Part shown: piece after piece, positions 50,329 through 57,215 of the stretch
How the letters are laid out: each line of letters opens with the position of its first letter
Position numbering within the stretch: position 1 is the stretch's first letter
From: Actinoplanes sp. L3-i22
GTDB lineage: Bacteria; Actinomycetota; Actinomycetes; Mycobacteriales; Micromonosporaceae
Direction: 5' to 3'
DNA length: 64,000 bases
Assembly: GCF_019704555.1 (NCBI RefSeq)
Contig: NZ_AP024745.1
Span: 6,022,501-6,086,500 of the forward strand
Program-made: the position numbers and the translations under genes
Notes under the pieces: generated by a model
Database searches by the model: none
Told to the model about the DNA's origin: nothing
The model's input: the letters and a program-made list of their open reading frames with translations, nothing else

Positions 50329-51093
50329 TCAGCCCCGGGGCCGCACCCGGGACATGTCCGGAGGACGCGTCGTGTCGACGTACCTCGGCATCTCCATCTC
50401 CCCGGCCCGCAGCGGCGCGAGAGCCGCGTCGATCCCCTCCATGATCAGCCGCGTCGCGCGCATCGCCTGCGCCCCGGGCGTCCCCGACACCGTGGAGATG
50501 TCCACCGGCACCCCGAACCCGACCGTCACCACCGGCCGCCGCACCAGGGCCCGCAGCAGCGCCCGCCCGATGTTCTTCGGCGCCTCGTACGGCAGCACCG
50601 CGTGCGCACCCCACTGCGCCACCGGCAGCACCGGCGCACCGGTCAGCTGCGCCATCCGCGCCACCCCGGTCTTGCCGCGCTCCGGCCACATCCACGGGTC
50701 CAGCCCGATCCGCCCCTCCGGGTAGACCAGCACCATCGCCCCGTCCTTGAGCGCCTGCGCGGCCGCCGGCAACGCGTCCGCCACCTGCGCCGACCCGCGA
50801 TCCACCCGGATGTGCTCGCAGGCCCGCATCGCCGCACCGACCACCGGCGTGTCGAACACCCCGCCGGTGATCATGATCCGCGGCGCGATCCCCGCCTTGT
50901 GACACGCGGCCACCATGACCAGCGGATCGAACGGGCTGACATGGTTCGTGGCCAGGATCACCGGCCCGCCGAGCAGCTCGGCCGGCACCGCCCCGACCAC
51001 CCGCAACCGGCACAACGGGAAGATCACCACACGGGAGAGGGCGAGCAGAAACCGCCACAGCAGCGGCGGTCGCCAGGTAGTCGACGTTTCCAT
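50329..51093 (-). CDS. 1-acyl-glycerol-3-phosphate acyltransferase-like (PlsC fold)
   Basis: 254 residues: one hydrophobic helix near the N terminus (WRFLLALSRVVIFPL), acyltransferase motif I NHVSPFDP (~50-57, H-x4-D), motif III VYPEGRIG (~124-131), and a terminal basic tail. It adds an acyl chain to lysophosphatidate or another acceptor at the inner membrane. Actinobacteria have several paralogues, so the exact acceptor is open. ATG at 51093. Confidence 0.9.
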   Translation of the reverse strand: METSTTWRPPLLWRFLLALSRVVIFPLCRLRVVGAVPAELLGGPVILATNHVSPFDPLVMVAACHKAGIAPRIMITGGVFDTPVVGAAMRACEHIRVDRGSAQVADALPAAAQALKDGAMVLVYPEGRIGLDPWMWPERGKTGVARMAQLTGAPVLPVAQWGAHAVLPYEAPKNIGRALLRALVRRPVVTVGFGVPVDISTVSGTPGAQAMRATRLIMEGIDAALAPLRAGEMEMPRYVDTTRPPDMSRVRPRG

Positions 51094-51128
51094 AGGCGGG
51101 CCATGATGACACGCCTGCGCACCGGTAT

Positions 51129-51836
51129 CTATCGGCCGGTCAGCGCATCCAGGTCACGCTCCGCGAACAACCGGTGCTCCCACTCCTCGGTGATGATCGC
51201 CCCGACGCACCGCCGCACCGGATAACTCGCCGTCGGCGGATACCCCGGCGCCTCGACCGGCACCGTCGACCCCTCCAGATCAAAATCTTCGAGCAATTTG
51301 CGTACGACGTCAGCCCGCTCCCGCCGCACCGCCACGATCTCGTCCAACGACGGCCGCGCCGCCCGATCCCACGGCACCACCGCGGTCATCTCCGCCGGCA
51401 TCTCGTCGTGCGGCAGACCCAGCGGCGACCACGGCGCCGGCTGCCCCAGCACCGCCCGCAACACCCACGAATCCGTCGCGAACACCAGATGCCGCAACGT
51501 CTCGATGAACGACCACTCCCCGTCCACCCGCTCGTGCAGCAACTCCGGCGGCAACTTGCGCGCCTTCTCCACCGTCTCGGCCCACAGCCGCTCCAGGATC
51601 GCGTACGCCTCCCGGAACCCCGCCGCATCCGTCGGCGACATCTTCACCCGCTCCGGATACCGCCGGTTCAACTCCGCCTCGACCAGCGGCGCCACCTCCA
51701 CCCCGTTGATCCGCAGCCCGTCGATCACCCCGTCGATATCCGCATTCACCAGGTACGCACCCCGGAAATGCGCCCCCTCGAAATAGACATTGCGGAACCA
51801 CACACCGTTGAAGTCCTCGTTGATGAACTCGGTCAC
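51129..51836 (-). CDS. DinB-like protein with pentapeptide-like N terminus
   Basis: 235 residues in two parts. Residues ~1-40 (FNGVWFRNVYFEGAHFRGAYLVNADIDG) follow the five-residue pattern of pentapeptide repeats. Residues ~65-235 form a DinB/DUF664-type four-helix bundle: HERVDGEWSFIETLRHLVFATDSWVLRAVLG (metal His at RHLV), and IITEEWEHRLFAERDL at the end with the last His. DinB-like proteins are mycothiol- or bacillithiol-dependent transferases or hydrolases. The fusion order is uncommon. Divergent from the guanidine riboswitch/exporter unit. Confidence 0.85.
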   Translation of the reverse strand: MTEFINEDFNGVWFRNVYFEGAHFRGAYLVNADIDGVIDGLRINGVEVAPLVEAELNRRYPERVKMSPTDAAGFREAYAILERLWAETVEKARKLPPELLHERVDGEWSFIETLRHLVFATDSWVLRAVLGQPAPWSPLGLPHDEMPAEMTAVVPWDRAARPSLDEIVAVRRERADVVRKLLEDFDLEGSTVPVEAPGYPPTASYPVRRCVGAIITEEWEHRLFAERDLDALTGR

Positions 51837-51891
51837 TTCGCCCTCCTCGCGACGGTGCTACCGTTTCACACGGCACCACATCGTGGCTGCC

Positions 51892-51933
51892 CCGGACGAG
51901 TTGCGCGTCGTACCCGGCCTGACAAGACGACCG
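51892..51933 (+). ncRNA. Guanidine-III (ykkC-III) riboswitch aptamer
   Basis: The segment starts CCGGACGAG (51892-51900), has TACCCGG (51911-51917) and ACAAGACGA (51922-51930). These are the invariant blocks of the guanidine-III class and match the Thermobifida fusca aptamer as I remember it. The P1 pairing is CCGG/CCGG; the P2 stem GTCGT (51907-51911) / ACGAC (51927-51931) differs from the T. fusca stem but keeps pairing, which is compensatory change. It stands 24 bases before the ATG of an SMR exporter, next to AGAGGTGAG, so guanidine binding should expose the ribosome site. Confidence 0.9.
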
Positions 51934-51956
51934 CCTTCCCAAGAGGTGAGTCCGTC

Positions 51957-52271
51957 ATGGCATGGATCGTTCTCGTCATCTCCGGCCTGCTGGAAACCGC
52001 ATGGGCCATCGCCCTCGACCGCAGCGCCGGCTTCACCAGACCCCTGCCCACCGCCGTCTTCGGCGTCGCCCTCGTGCTCAGCATGCTCGGCCTGGGCTAC
52101 TCGCTGCGCACCATCCCGGTCGGCACCGGCTACGCCGTCTGGGTCGGCATCGGCGCCGTCGGCACCGCCGTCGCCGGCATGACCGTCCTCGGCGAGAGCG
52201 CCTCCCTCCCGAAAATCCTCTGCCTACTGCTCGTGGTCGCCGGTGTGATCGGATTGAAGTACGCCCACTGA
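51957..52271 (+). CDS. gdx: SMR-family guanidinium exporter (Gdx/SugE-type)
   Basis: 104 residues, four membrane helices. The SMR signature is clear: WIVLVISGLLETAWAIALDRSAGFTRPLPT with the coupling Glu at 13 (LLETAW), and YAVWVGIGAVGTAVAG (helix 3) and ILCLLLVVAGVIGLKYAH (helix 4). Proteins of this subtype, when under a guanidine riboswitch, export guanidinium in exchange for protons. The upstream aptamer supports that specificity over multidrug transport. No other riboswitch-linked guanidine genes (carboxylase, hydrolase) are nearby. ATG at 51957 with AGAGGTGAG. Confidence 0.93.
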   Translation: MAWIVLVISGLLETAWAIALDRSAGFTRPLPTAVFGVALVLSMLGLGYSLRTIPVGTGYAVWVGIGAVGTAVAGMTVLGESASLPKILCLLLVVAGVIGLKYAH

Positions 52272-52295
52272 CCCGCGTCCCCCGGGGAGGCCCCC

Positions 52296-52619
52296 GTGCA
52301 CATCGCCGCCGTCATCGTGTACGCCCTGCTCGCGGCCCTCGGAGCCGCCGCCCTCGGCCACGGCGTCGACGCCCTCGCCGTCCCGACGATCCTGGCCGGC
52401 GTCGCCGGCGCCACGGTCGCCCTCGCCACCCACCTCAACCGCGGAACCCGCCCGGTCCGCACCGGCGCCCTGACCATCGCCGCCATCCTGGTAGCCGCCG
52501 GCATCGCCCTGGCCCCCGCCAACACCGACCGCCCCTTCGTCATCATCGTCGACGTGGTGATCGCCGCCCTCCTGACCGCCTTCACCCTCCTCGCCACCAC
52601 CAACCGTCAACAGCCCTGA
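52296..52619 (+). CDS. Small four-helix membrane protein, unknown
   Basis: 107 residues with four hydrophobic segments (AAVIVYALLAALGAAALG, ALAVPTILAGVAGATVALA, GALTIAAILVAAGIALA, FVIIVDVVIAALLTAFTLLA). GTG start with GGGGAGG 6-12 bases upstream. It starts 24 bases after the exporter stop and is most likely under the same riboswitch; a role in guanidine export would be new. It has no SMR glutamate. Confidence 0.75.
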   Translation: MHIAAVIVYALLAALGAAALGHGVDALAVPTILAGVAGATVALATHLNRGTRPVRTGALTIAAILVAAGIALAPANTDRPFVIIVDVVIAALLTAFTLLATTNRQQP

Positions 52620-52696
52620 CCCCACCTCCGCAAACCACCAAGGGCCGCCCTGACCCCCGCTTCCGCCTCGCCCGGGTCCGGGCCGCCCCCGCCAGC

Positions 52697-52763
52697 CCAC
52701 CTCGTCCCAGGCAGCTGTCCGGTCACGGTCCGCTCGGATCCCGCTCAACCCGTGCCTCGGTAC
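52697..52763 (+). repeat. Dispersed repeat R2, copy A
   Basis: 67 bp matching the reverse complement of 58319-58385 at about 56 of 67 positions by my ungapped alignment (core GCTGTCCGGTC and CCCGCTCAACCC). It lies 77 bases downstream of the small membrane protein gene on the same strand. Confidence 0.75.
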
Positions 52764-53140
52764 GCCGGAAGCCCCTGCGCCCCGCCGTGACCACCCGCGA
52801 GGTGGTTGCCCGCCCGGTCCGGGCGATCGCCGCCGGCCCGACCGGTACCGCGAGCTGCGTCGCAGTCCCGGTCACTGCTCCGCGGGTTGTCCACACCAGC
52901 GCTCTGTCCACAGGCCACGCCCGTGATCTTGAGAATTCGCGGGACAATGACAGATGGGCCGTCCCCCTTGGGTGGGTGGGTTGTGTGGTGGGGCGAGGGG
53001 CACTAGGCAGACGTCCACTGCACGAACGACTACCTGCCCCCTCCGCAGCCCGCGGCGTGGCAACCCACAACCCCCCAACCCACTGCGCGCGGCGCGCGCC
53101 GCGCGGCGAGGCGCCCCGTAGCCCGCGGCAGGCGGCAGGC

Positions 53141-53200
53141 GGCGGGGCGGCGCGGCAGGCGGCGGGGCGGCGCGGCAGGCGGCGGGGCGGCGCGGCAGGC
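53141..53200 (+). repeat. 20-bp tandem repeat, 3 exact units
   Basis: Unit GGCGGGGCGGCGCGGCAGGC occurs three times without a mismatch, with partial units before (from ~53129) and after (to ~53215). No gene inside. Confidence 0.9.
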
Positions 53201-53357
53201 GGCGGCGGCGCGGGACGCCGCGGCGAGGCGGCCGCCCGTGGCACGCAGGACACGGCCCGCCGCCCAATCCCCGCGGCACGGCGGCCCCGCGGCACGGCCG
53301 GAGTCAGGTGCAGGGCGGCCGCGGGGCGCGTTGACCTTGCCGAGGGCGGCCCCTCGG

Positions 53358-53404
53358 GGCTGCCGGCCAAGGCTGCCGGCCAAGGCTGCCGGCCAAGGCT
53401 GCCG
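53358..53404 (+). repeat. 13-bp tandem repeat, ~3.7 units
   Basis: Unit GGCTGCCGGCCAA at 53358, 53371 and 53384, with a partial at 53397. Each unit carries the palindrome TGCCGGCC-like core, so the array could form alternating small hairpins. Confidence 0.85.
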
Positions 53405-53413
53405 GCGGAGTCG

Positions 53414-53483
53414 GGTGCGGGGTGGAGGTGCCTGCGGACGGCCGGCAGGGTGCGGGGTGGAGGTGCCTGCGGACGGCCGGCTG
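53414..53483 (+). repeat. 35-bp direct repeat, 2 units
   Basis: Two adjacent units begin GGTGCGGGGTGGAGGTGCCT (53414 and 53449) and end GCGGACGGCCGGC; they differ only in the last bases. The second stops 8 bases before the end of a minus-strand gene. Confidence 0.85.
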
Positions 53484-53491
53484 GGTGCGGG

Positions 53492-53755
53492 CTATGCGGC
53501 GAGGTGGGCCATGATGCGGGTGGCGACGCTCTCGATCGCCTCCCTGGTCAGTTTCGGCAGCACGACCAGGGCGCTCTCGACGAAGTAGCCGCGCCCGCGC
53601 ACGTCCCCCTCCACGGTCTCCGCCAGCCGGGTCGCGTCGTAGAAGGTGACCGAGCGGCTCTGCCCGTCGTGCCGGAGCGTCACCTCGAGCCAGCCCTTCT
53701 GGTCGATGAGGAACCAGTCGTACTCGTCCAGCGGACCGGGATAGATCACATCCAT
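53492..53755 (-). CDS. Hypothetical protein, 87 aa
   Basis: MDVIYPGPLDEYDWFLIDQKGWLEVTLRHDGQ ... RGRGYFVESALVVLPKLTREAIESVATRIMAHL. A compact soluble alpha/beta protein with no recognised motif. ATG 53755 (or the adjacent GTG at 53758) gives this clean N terminus; the longer open frame only runs through repeat R1. The two genes upstream and downstream give no hint. Confidence 0.65.
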   Translation of the reverse strand: MDVIYPGPLDEYDWFLIDQKGWLEVTLRHDGQSRSVTFYDATRLAETVEGDVRGRGYFVESALVVLPKLTREAIESVATRIMAHLAA

Positions 53756-53828
53756 CACGCCAGTGTGCTCCGGGGCGGGGACACCGGTCACTCCCGGAAA
53801 GCTGTCACCGCGTACGCAAATCTGGTTT

Positions 53829-53899
53829 GTCGGCGAAGCCGTCCTTTTGTTCTCGGGTGCGGCTTGCCGCACTACCCCTAAGGCATCCTAGGATTCTAG
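53829..53899 (-). repeat. Dispersed repeat R1, copy B
   Basis: Same element as 49839-49914 in the same orientation. On the minus strand it starts within the stop codon of the MarR-GNAT gene (TAG at 53898-53896 lies in the repeat's end CTAG). It keeps the GTGCGGC AA GCCGCAC hairpin and all but one base of the CATCCTAGGATG palindrome. Confidence 0.8.
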
Positions 53900-54777
53900 G
53901 AAACGACGGTACGTGGCAGGGGCTTCTCGAAGGTCAGCTGGTTGTAGGGCGAGTCGCTGTAGTTCGGGATCTCCATGTAGCCGGTGCGGCGGTACAGGTC
54001 GATCGCCTCGACCAGGGCGCGGTGGGTGCCCAGGCGCATGGTGGTGATGCCGTGCGCGGCGGCGTCGGCCTCCAGGGTGGTCAGCAGGCGGCGGCCCAGG
54101 CCGAGGCCGCGGGCGTCCGGGGCGATCCACAGGTGGCGCAGCTCGGCGACGCCCGGGGACAGCCGGGTCCACAGGCCGCAGCCGGTCGCCTGACCGTCCT
54201 CCCGGGCCAGCAGCATCGTCCCGGTCACGTCGGCGGGGGCGGTGAGCGCGCCGGTGTCGTACCCCTCGGGGAATCTCTCCCGCAGCTCGGCGGCGTAGCG
54301 CAGCAGGCACGCCCGGGCCTCGGCCGTCGCCGGGTCGGCCGGGGTGATCGTGGTGGCGGCCAGGCGCAGCATCCGGTGGACCGTGGTCTGGGCCCGGACC
54401 AGCTCGGCCCGCTGGCCGGTGGTGAGCGCGCCGAGGGAGTCGACGATCGCGCGGCGGGAGCGCTCGTCGAGCTCGGCGCGCTCCCGGTGACCGAGGTCGG
54501 TCAGCTCGGCGACCCGGGCCCGCCGGTCCGTCGGGTGCGGCCGGACCTCGACCAGGCCGTCCGTCTGCAGCGCGCGCAGCAGCCGGGTCAGGTAGCCGGC
54601 GTCGAGGCCGAGGCGTTCGCGCAGGTCACGCAGGTCGGCGCGGGACCCGATCTCGTAGAGCAGCCGGGCCGGGCCGAGCGCGCGACCCTGCCCGAGGTAG
54701 CGGTCGGTGAGCAGGCCCAGGTGCTGGGTGTAGTACCGGTTGAAGGCACGCACCCGCTCGATCTGTTCGGCATCCAC
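53896..54777 (-). CDS. MarR-GNAT fusion regulator/acetyltransferase
   Basis: ~293 residues. N-terminal MarR winged helix (VRAFNRYYTQHLGLL, LYEIGSRADLRDLRERLGLDAGYLTRLLRALQTDGLVEVRPHPTDRRARV, ~5-95) and C-terminal GNAT domain (TGCGLWTRLSPGVAELRHLWIAPDARGLGLGRRLLTTLEADAA, ~185-230). Such fusions are known in actinobacteria; the acetyltransferase may modify a small molecule that the MarR part senses. GTG 54777 is preferred: a TACCGT box ends 6 bases upstream and the longer start (54804) lies in a palindrome. Confidence 0.9.
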   Translation of the reverse strand: MDAEQIERVRAFNRYYTQHLGLLTDRYLGQGRALGPARLLYEIGSRADLRDLRERLGLDAGYLTRLLRALQTDGLVEVRPHPTDRRARVAELTDLGHRERAELDERSRRAIVDSLGALTTGQRAELVRAQTTVHRMLRLAATTITPADPATAEARACLLRYAAELRERFPEGYDTGALTAPADVTGTMLLAREDGQATGCGLWTRLSPGVAELRHLWIAPDARGLGLGRRLLTTLEADAAAHGITTMRLGTHRALVEAIDLYRRTGYMEIPNYSDSPYNQLTFEKPLPRTVVS

Positions 54778-54783
54778 GACCCG

Positions 54784-54804
54784 ACGGTACTTGACTCGGG
54801 TCAA
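54784..54804 (-). promoter_or_regulatory. Leaderless -10 box with abutting TTGAC/GTCAA operator
   Basis: On the minus strand TACCGT (54789-54784) is 6 bases before GTG 54777. Next to it on the upstream side is the palindrome TTGAC TCGG GTCAA (54791-54804), placed to block or activate polymerase; a MarR-type self-control site is likely. Confidence 0.55.
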
Positions 54805-54821
54805 AGAAAGCGGATCGGGGG

Positions 54822-54852
54822 TTGAACCCGACGTCGGGTGAGGTCCTAGCGT
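54822..54852 (+). promoter_or_regulatory. MerR-type promoter with 19-bp spacer
   Basis: -35 TTGAAC (54822-54827), 19-bp spacer, -10 TAGCGT (54847-54852). The spacer overlaps a perfect 14-bp palindrome ACCCGACGTCGGGT (54826-54839). A 19-bp spacer with a dyad in it is the hallmark of promoters that MerR proteins switch on by DNA bending. Confidence 0.8.
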
Positions 54853-54884
54853 TCACGACGTACCTCGGAAAGGGGTTGGTCCGG

Positions 54885-55475
54885 ATGGGGGAAGCCCAGC
54901 GTGAGTGGCGCGTCGGGGAGCTGGCACGGGCGACGCGCGTGACGGTTCGGGCGCTGCACCACTACGACCGGCTCGGTCTGCTCGTGCCGTCGGCCCGGAC
55001 GCCGGGCGGGCACCGCTGCTACACCGGGGACGACGTGCGCAGACTGCACGTCATCCGGGCGTTGCGCGGGTTCGGGCTGAGCCTGTCGGAGATCCGCGAC
55101 ACGCTCGGCGCGGCCGTCGGTGACCCGGTCGGGTTGCTGCGGCGGCAGCTCGCCGAGACCGAGGAGCGGATCCGGCGCGGGATGAGCCTGCGGGGCCGGC
55201 TGCTCGGGGTACTCGGCGCACTCGAAGCCATGGACGAGCCGTCGACGTCCGAATTCGTTCAGTTGATCGAGGAGATGAACACGATGTCCCAGCCACTGAG
55301 TCCGGAGCAGATCGCCGAGATGCAGCGCCGACGCCAGGAGTTCGCGGCGTCGCTGAGCCCGGCGGAGCTGACCGAGATGAGCCGCCGGCGCACCGAGGCG
55401 ATGGCCGCCCTGACGCCGGAGCAGCGGGAGGCCATGCGGGCGGAACGCGCCCGCTGGATGCCCGCGCCCGAGTGA
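54885..55475 (+). CDS. MerR-family regulator
   Basis: 196 residues: winged-helix WRVGELARATRVTVRALHHYDRLGLLVPSARTPGGHRCYTGDDVRRL (~7-53), the dimer helix, then a C-terminal region with two repeats of a Glu/Arg-rich helix (LSPEQIAEMQRRRQEFAASLSPAELTEMSRRR, LTPEQREAMRAERARW). No metal-binding cysteines. The C terminus resembles TipA/BmrR-like or unknown small-ligand types. ATG 54885 has GGAAAGGGG upstream. Its own promoter shows the 19-bp spacer, so autoregulation is very likely. Confidence 0.92.
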   Translation: MGEAQREWRVGELARATRVTVRALHHYDRLGLLVPSARTPGGHRCYTGDDVRRLHVIRALRGFGLSLSEIRDTLGAAVGDPVGLLRRQLAETEERIRRGMSLRGRLLGVLGALEAMDEPSTSEFVQLIEEMNTMSQPLSPEQIAEMQRRRQEFAASLSPAELTEMSRRRTEAMAALTPEQREAMRAERARWMPAPE

Positions 55476-55513
55476 ATTGTTCCGTCTTGCGGTAGATATT
55501 GCCCCGTGACACG

Positions 55514-56116
55514 ATGACCTGCATGCAGTTGCGGCACGACAAGGACGACTGTGTCAGCGGCAGCGCGCTCGCCGAGCGGGGGTGGACGGTGGCGGCCATC
55601 CGCCGCTTCCTCGGCGAGCCGGACCGGACCGTGCCGCACCCGGTGCTCCGATCCGCCGGTCCGACGCGACTGTTCAGCCTGGCCCGGGTGATCGCGGCCG
55701 AGCAGAGCGAGCAGTGGCGGCGCTGGCGGGCCCGGGCCGTGCAGCGCACCGCCCGCGGGAAGGCGCTCGCGGACGCCGGGCGGGCCGCGCTGCTGGCCGA
55801 GATCGCGGCCCTCGACATCCGGGTGCCGGTCCTGCCGGCCGCCGCGCTGGCCGAGGCCGCGATCGCGCACCGCGACCGGCTCGAGGCGGAGCCGGTCGCG
55901 GTGGGCGAGGTCGACGAGGCGACGCTGCGCCGGTGGACGGTCGACTACCTGCGGCACCGGACGACCGTGCAGGACGCGACGCTGGACCGTCTCTACGCGC
56001 GGGTGGGGCGCGCGGAGGCGACGATCGCGATCCGGAACACGGTCTACGCGGTCATCGCCGCGACCTATCCGGACCTGGCCGACGAGGCTCGACGCCAGGT
56101 CGCCCGCCCCACCTGA
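55514..56116 (+). CDS. Hypothetical protein with N-terminal HTH-like segment
   Basis: ~200 residues. N-terminal ALAERGWTVAAIRRFLGEPDRTVPHP ... TRLFSLARVIAAEQSEQ looks like a helix-turn-helix followed by a linker often seen in proteins that bind tRNA-like or nucleic acid targets. The rest is a long helical, Ala-rich domain with a charged end. Start among ATGs at 55514 and 55523; a TAGATAT box lies just upstream. No family recognised. Confidence 0.65.
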   Translation: MTCMQLRHDKDDCVSGSALAERGWTVAAIRRFLGEPDRTVPHPVLRSAGPTRLFSLARVIAAEQSEQWRRWRARAVQRTARGKALADAGRAALLAEIAALDIRVPVLPAAALAEAAIAHRDRLEAEPVAVGEVDEATLRRWTVDYLRHRTTVQDATLDRLYARVGRAEATIAIRNTVYAVIAATYPDLADEARRQVARPT

Positions 56117-56177
56117 CGCCACCGGCCGCGCTCGATAGCCTCGTGGCGAAACTTCCCTCACGGCGGCAGGAGTGCCC

Positions 56178-56735
56178 ATGGCCCGGCAGCGAGCCGGACA
56201 GCAGGCGGGACGTGCCCGGGTGCCCTACCGCGGGCCGGGTCGAACCGTGCGACCGGCGCTGGGGGTCGACGTCGGCGGGGTGATCGTCCGGCTCGCCGGG
56301 CGCGACGAGGACACCTCGTTCTTCGGCAGCCGGCCGCTGGAGACACCGGCGGTCGACGGGGTCGTCGAGGCGCTCGCCGGGCTGACCGGGCCGATCTTCG
56401 AGGGCCGGGTGCACATCGTGTCGAAGGCCGGGCCGAAAGTGGCCGCCAACACCCGGGACTGGCTGCACCACCACGACTTCTTCGCTCGGACCGGCATCTC
56501 CGCCGGGCACGTGCACTTCGTCCGGGAACGCCGGGACAAGGCGCCGGTGTGCGAGCGGCTCGGCATCACGCATTTCGTCGACGACCACCTGGACGTGCTC
56601 GCCCACCTGGAGTCGGTCGGCCATCGTCACCTGTTCCTCGGCGGCACCGACGAGCCGGCCGCTCCGGACGTCCCGCCGTGGGCGACCGTCACCCGGGACT
56701 GGGCCGAGCTGGCGAGGTTGCTGGCCGCACGATAG
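56178..56735 (+). CDS. HAD-like hydrolase with altered DxD motif
   Basis: ~185 residues. LGVDVGGVIVRLAG (~31-44) matches HAD motif I (D-x-D-G-V), but the second Asp is Gly (DVGG). VHIVSKAGPKVAANT is motif II/III-like and THFVDDHLDVLAHL is motif IV with the acidic pair. Without the second Asp, acid-base catalysis in normal phosphatases fails, so it may be a kinase-like or binding protein. ATG 56178 chosen with GCAGGAG upstream. Followed by a strong bidirectional hairpin. Confidence 0.78.
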   Translation: MARQRAGQQAGRARVPYRGPGRTVRPALGVDVGGVIVRLAGRDEDTSFFGSRPLETPAVDGVVEALAGLTGPIFEGRVHIVSKAGPKVAANTRDWLHHHDFFARTGISAGHVHFVRERRDKAPVCERLGITHFVDDHLDVLAHLESVGHRHLFLGGTDEPAAPDVPPWATVTRDWAELARLLAAR

Positions 56736-56736
56736 A

Positions 56737-56770
56737 GAACAGGCGTGCCGCGGTGGCGGCACGCCTGTTC
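56737..56770. terminator. 15-bp perfect hairpin between convergent genes
   Basis: GAACAGGCGTGCCGC, loop GGTG, exact complement (ends 56770). It starts 2 bases after the HAD-like stop and ends 18 bases before the ohr stop, so it ends both transcripts. No T run. Confidence 0.85.
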
Positions 56771-56788
56771 CGGGAACGATCGTGACGG

Positions 56789-57208
56789 TCAGGCGATGTT
56801 GAGGATGACCTCGACGTTGCCGCGGGTCGCGTTCGAGTAGGGGCAGACCTGGTGGGCGGCCTCGAGGATCGCCTTCGCCTGCTCCTCCGGCAGGCCGGGC
56901 AGCTCGGCCTCGATGACCACGTTCAGGCCGAAGCCGCCCGAGGGCAGCTGGCCGATGCCGACGTCGACGGTGATCGCGGTGTCGGTGATGTCGACCTTCT
57001 GCATGCTGGCCACCCGCTTGAGGGCGCTGTGGAAACAGGCCGCGTAGCCCGCCGCGAACAGCTGCTCCGGGTTGGTCAGCGCGCCGCCCGGGCCGCCCAT
57101 CTCCTTCGGGATCGCCAGGTCGAACTCGAGCACGCCGTCGCTGGAGCGGACGTGGCCGTTGCGGCCGTCACCGGTCGCGGTGGCCGAGGCGGTGTAGATC
57201 GCGGTCAT
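56789..57208 (-). CDS. ohr: Organic hydroperoxide resistance protein
   Basis: 139 residues of the OsmC/Ohr family with both redox cysteines: AACFHSALKRVA (~58) and QVCPYSNATRGNVEV (~122). Ohr reduces organic and lipid hydroperoxides with lipoyl-type thiols. Its gene follows ohrR after 7 bases on the same strand, with AAAGGTGAC as ribosome site. The pair is a classic peroxide-induced operon. Confidence 0.96.
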   Translation of the reverse strand: MTAIYTASATATGDGRNGHVRSSDGVLEFDLAIPKEMGGPGGALTNPEQLFAAGYAACFHSALKRVASMQKVDITDTAITVDVGIGQLPSGGFGLNVVIEAELPGLPEEQAKAILEAAHQVCPYSNATRGNVEVILNIA

Positions 57209-57215
57209 GCGGGTG

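Larger units (their letters stand above)
52620..53491. other. 872-bp gene-free, repeat-rich zone
   Basis: No coding frame is convincing: the open frames here have low-complexity Arg/Ala/Gly products and start and end at random. It contains repeat R2 (52697-52763), TTGTCCACA (52887-52895) and CTGTCCACA (52904-52912), and three different tandem repeats between 53141 and 53483. Near 53085-53110 is a pure GC palindromic stretch (GCGCGCGGCGCG). Confidence 0.7.

Noticed and set aside
53100..53215. CRISPR array
   Set aside because: The 20-bp units are directly adjacent without spacers, and no cas gene is seen.
52880..53500. Chromosomal replication origin
   Set aside because: Only two DnaA-like boxes, no dnaA/dnaN neighbours and no AT-rich unwinding element.
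51962..53881. 639-codon frame running through the riboswitch-linked exporter and repeats
   Set aside because: It is the exporter gene read in another frame joined to repeat sequence; no domain.
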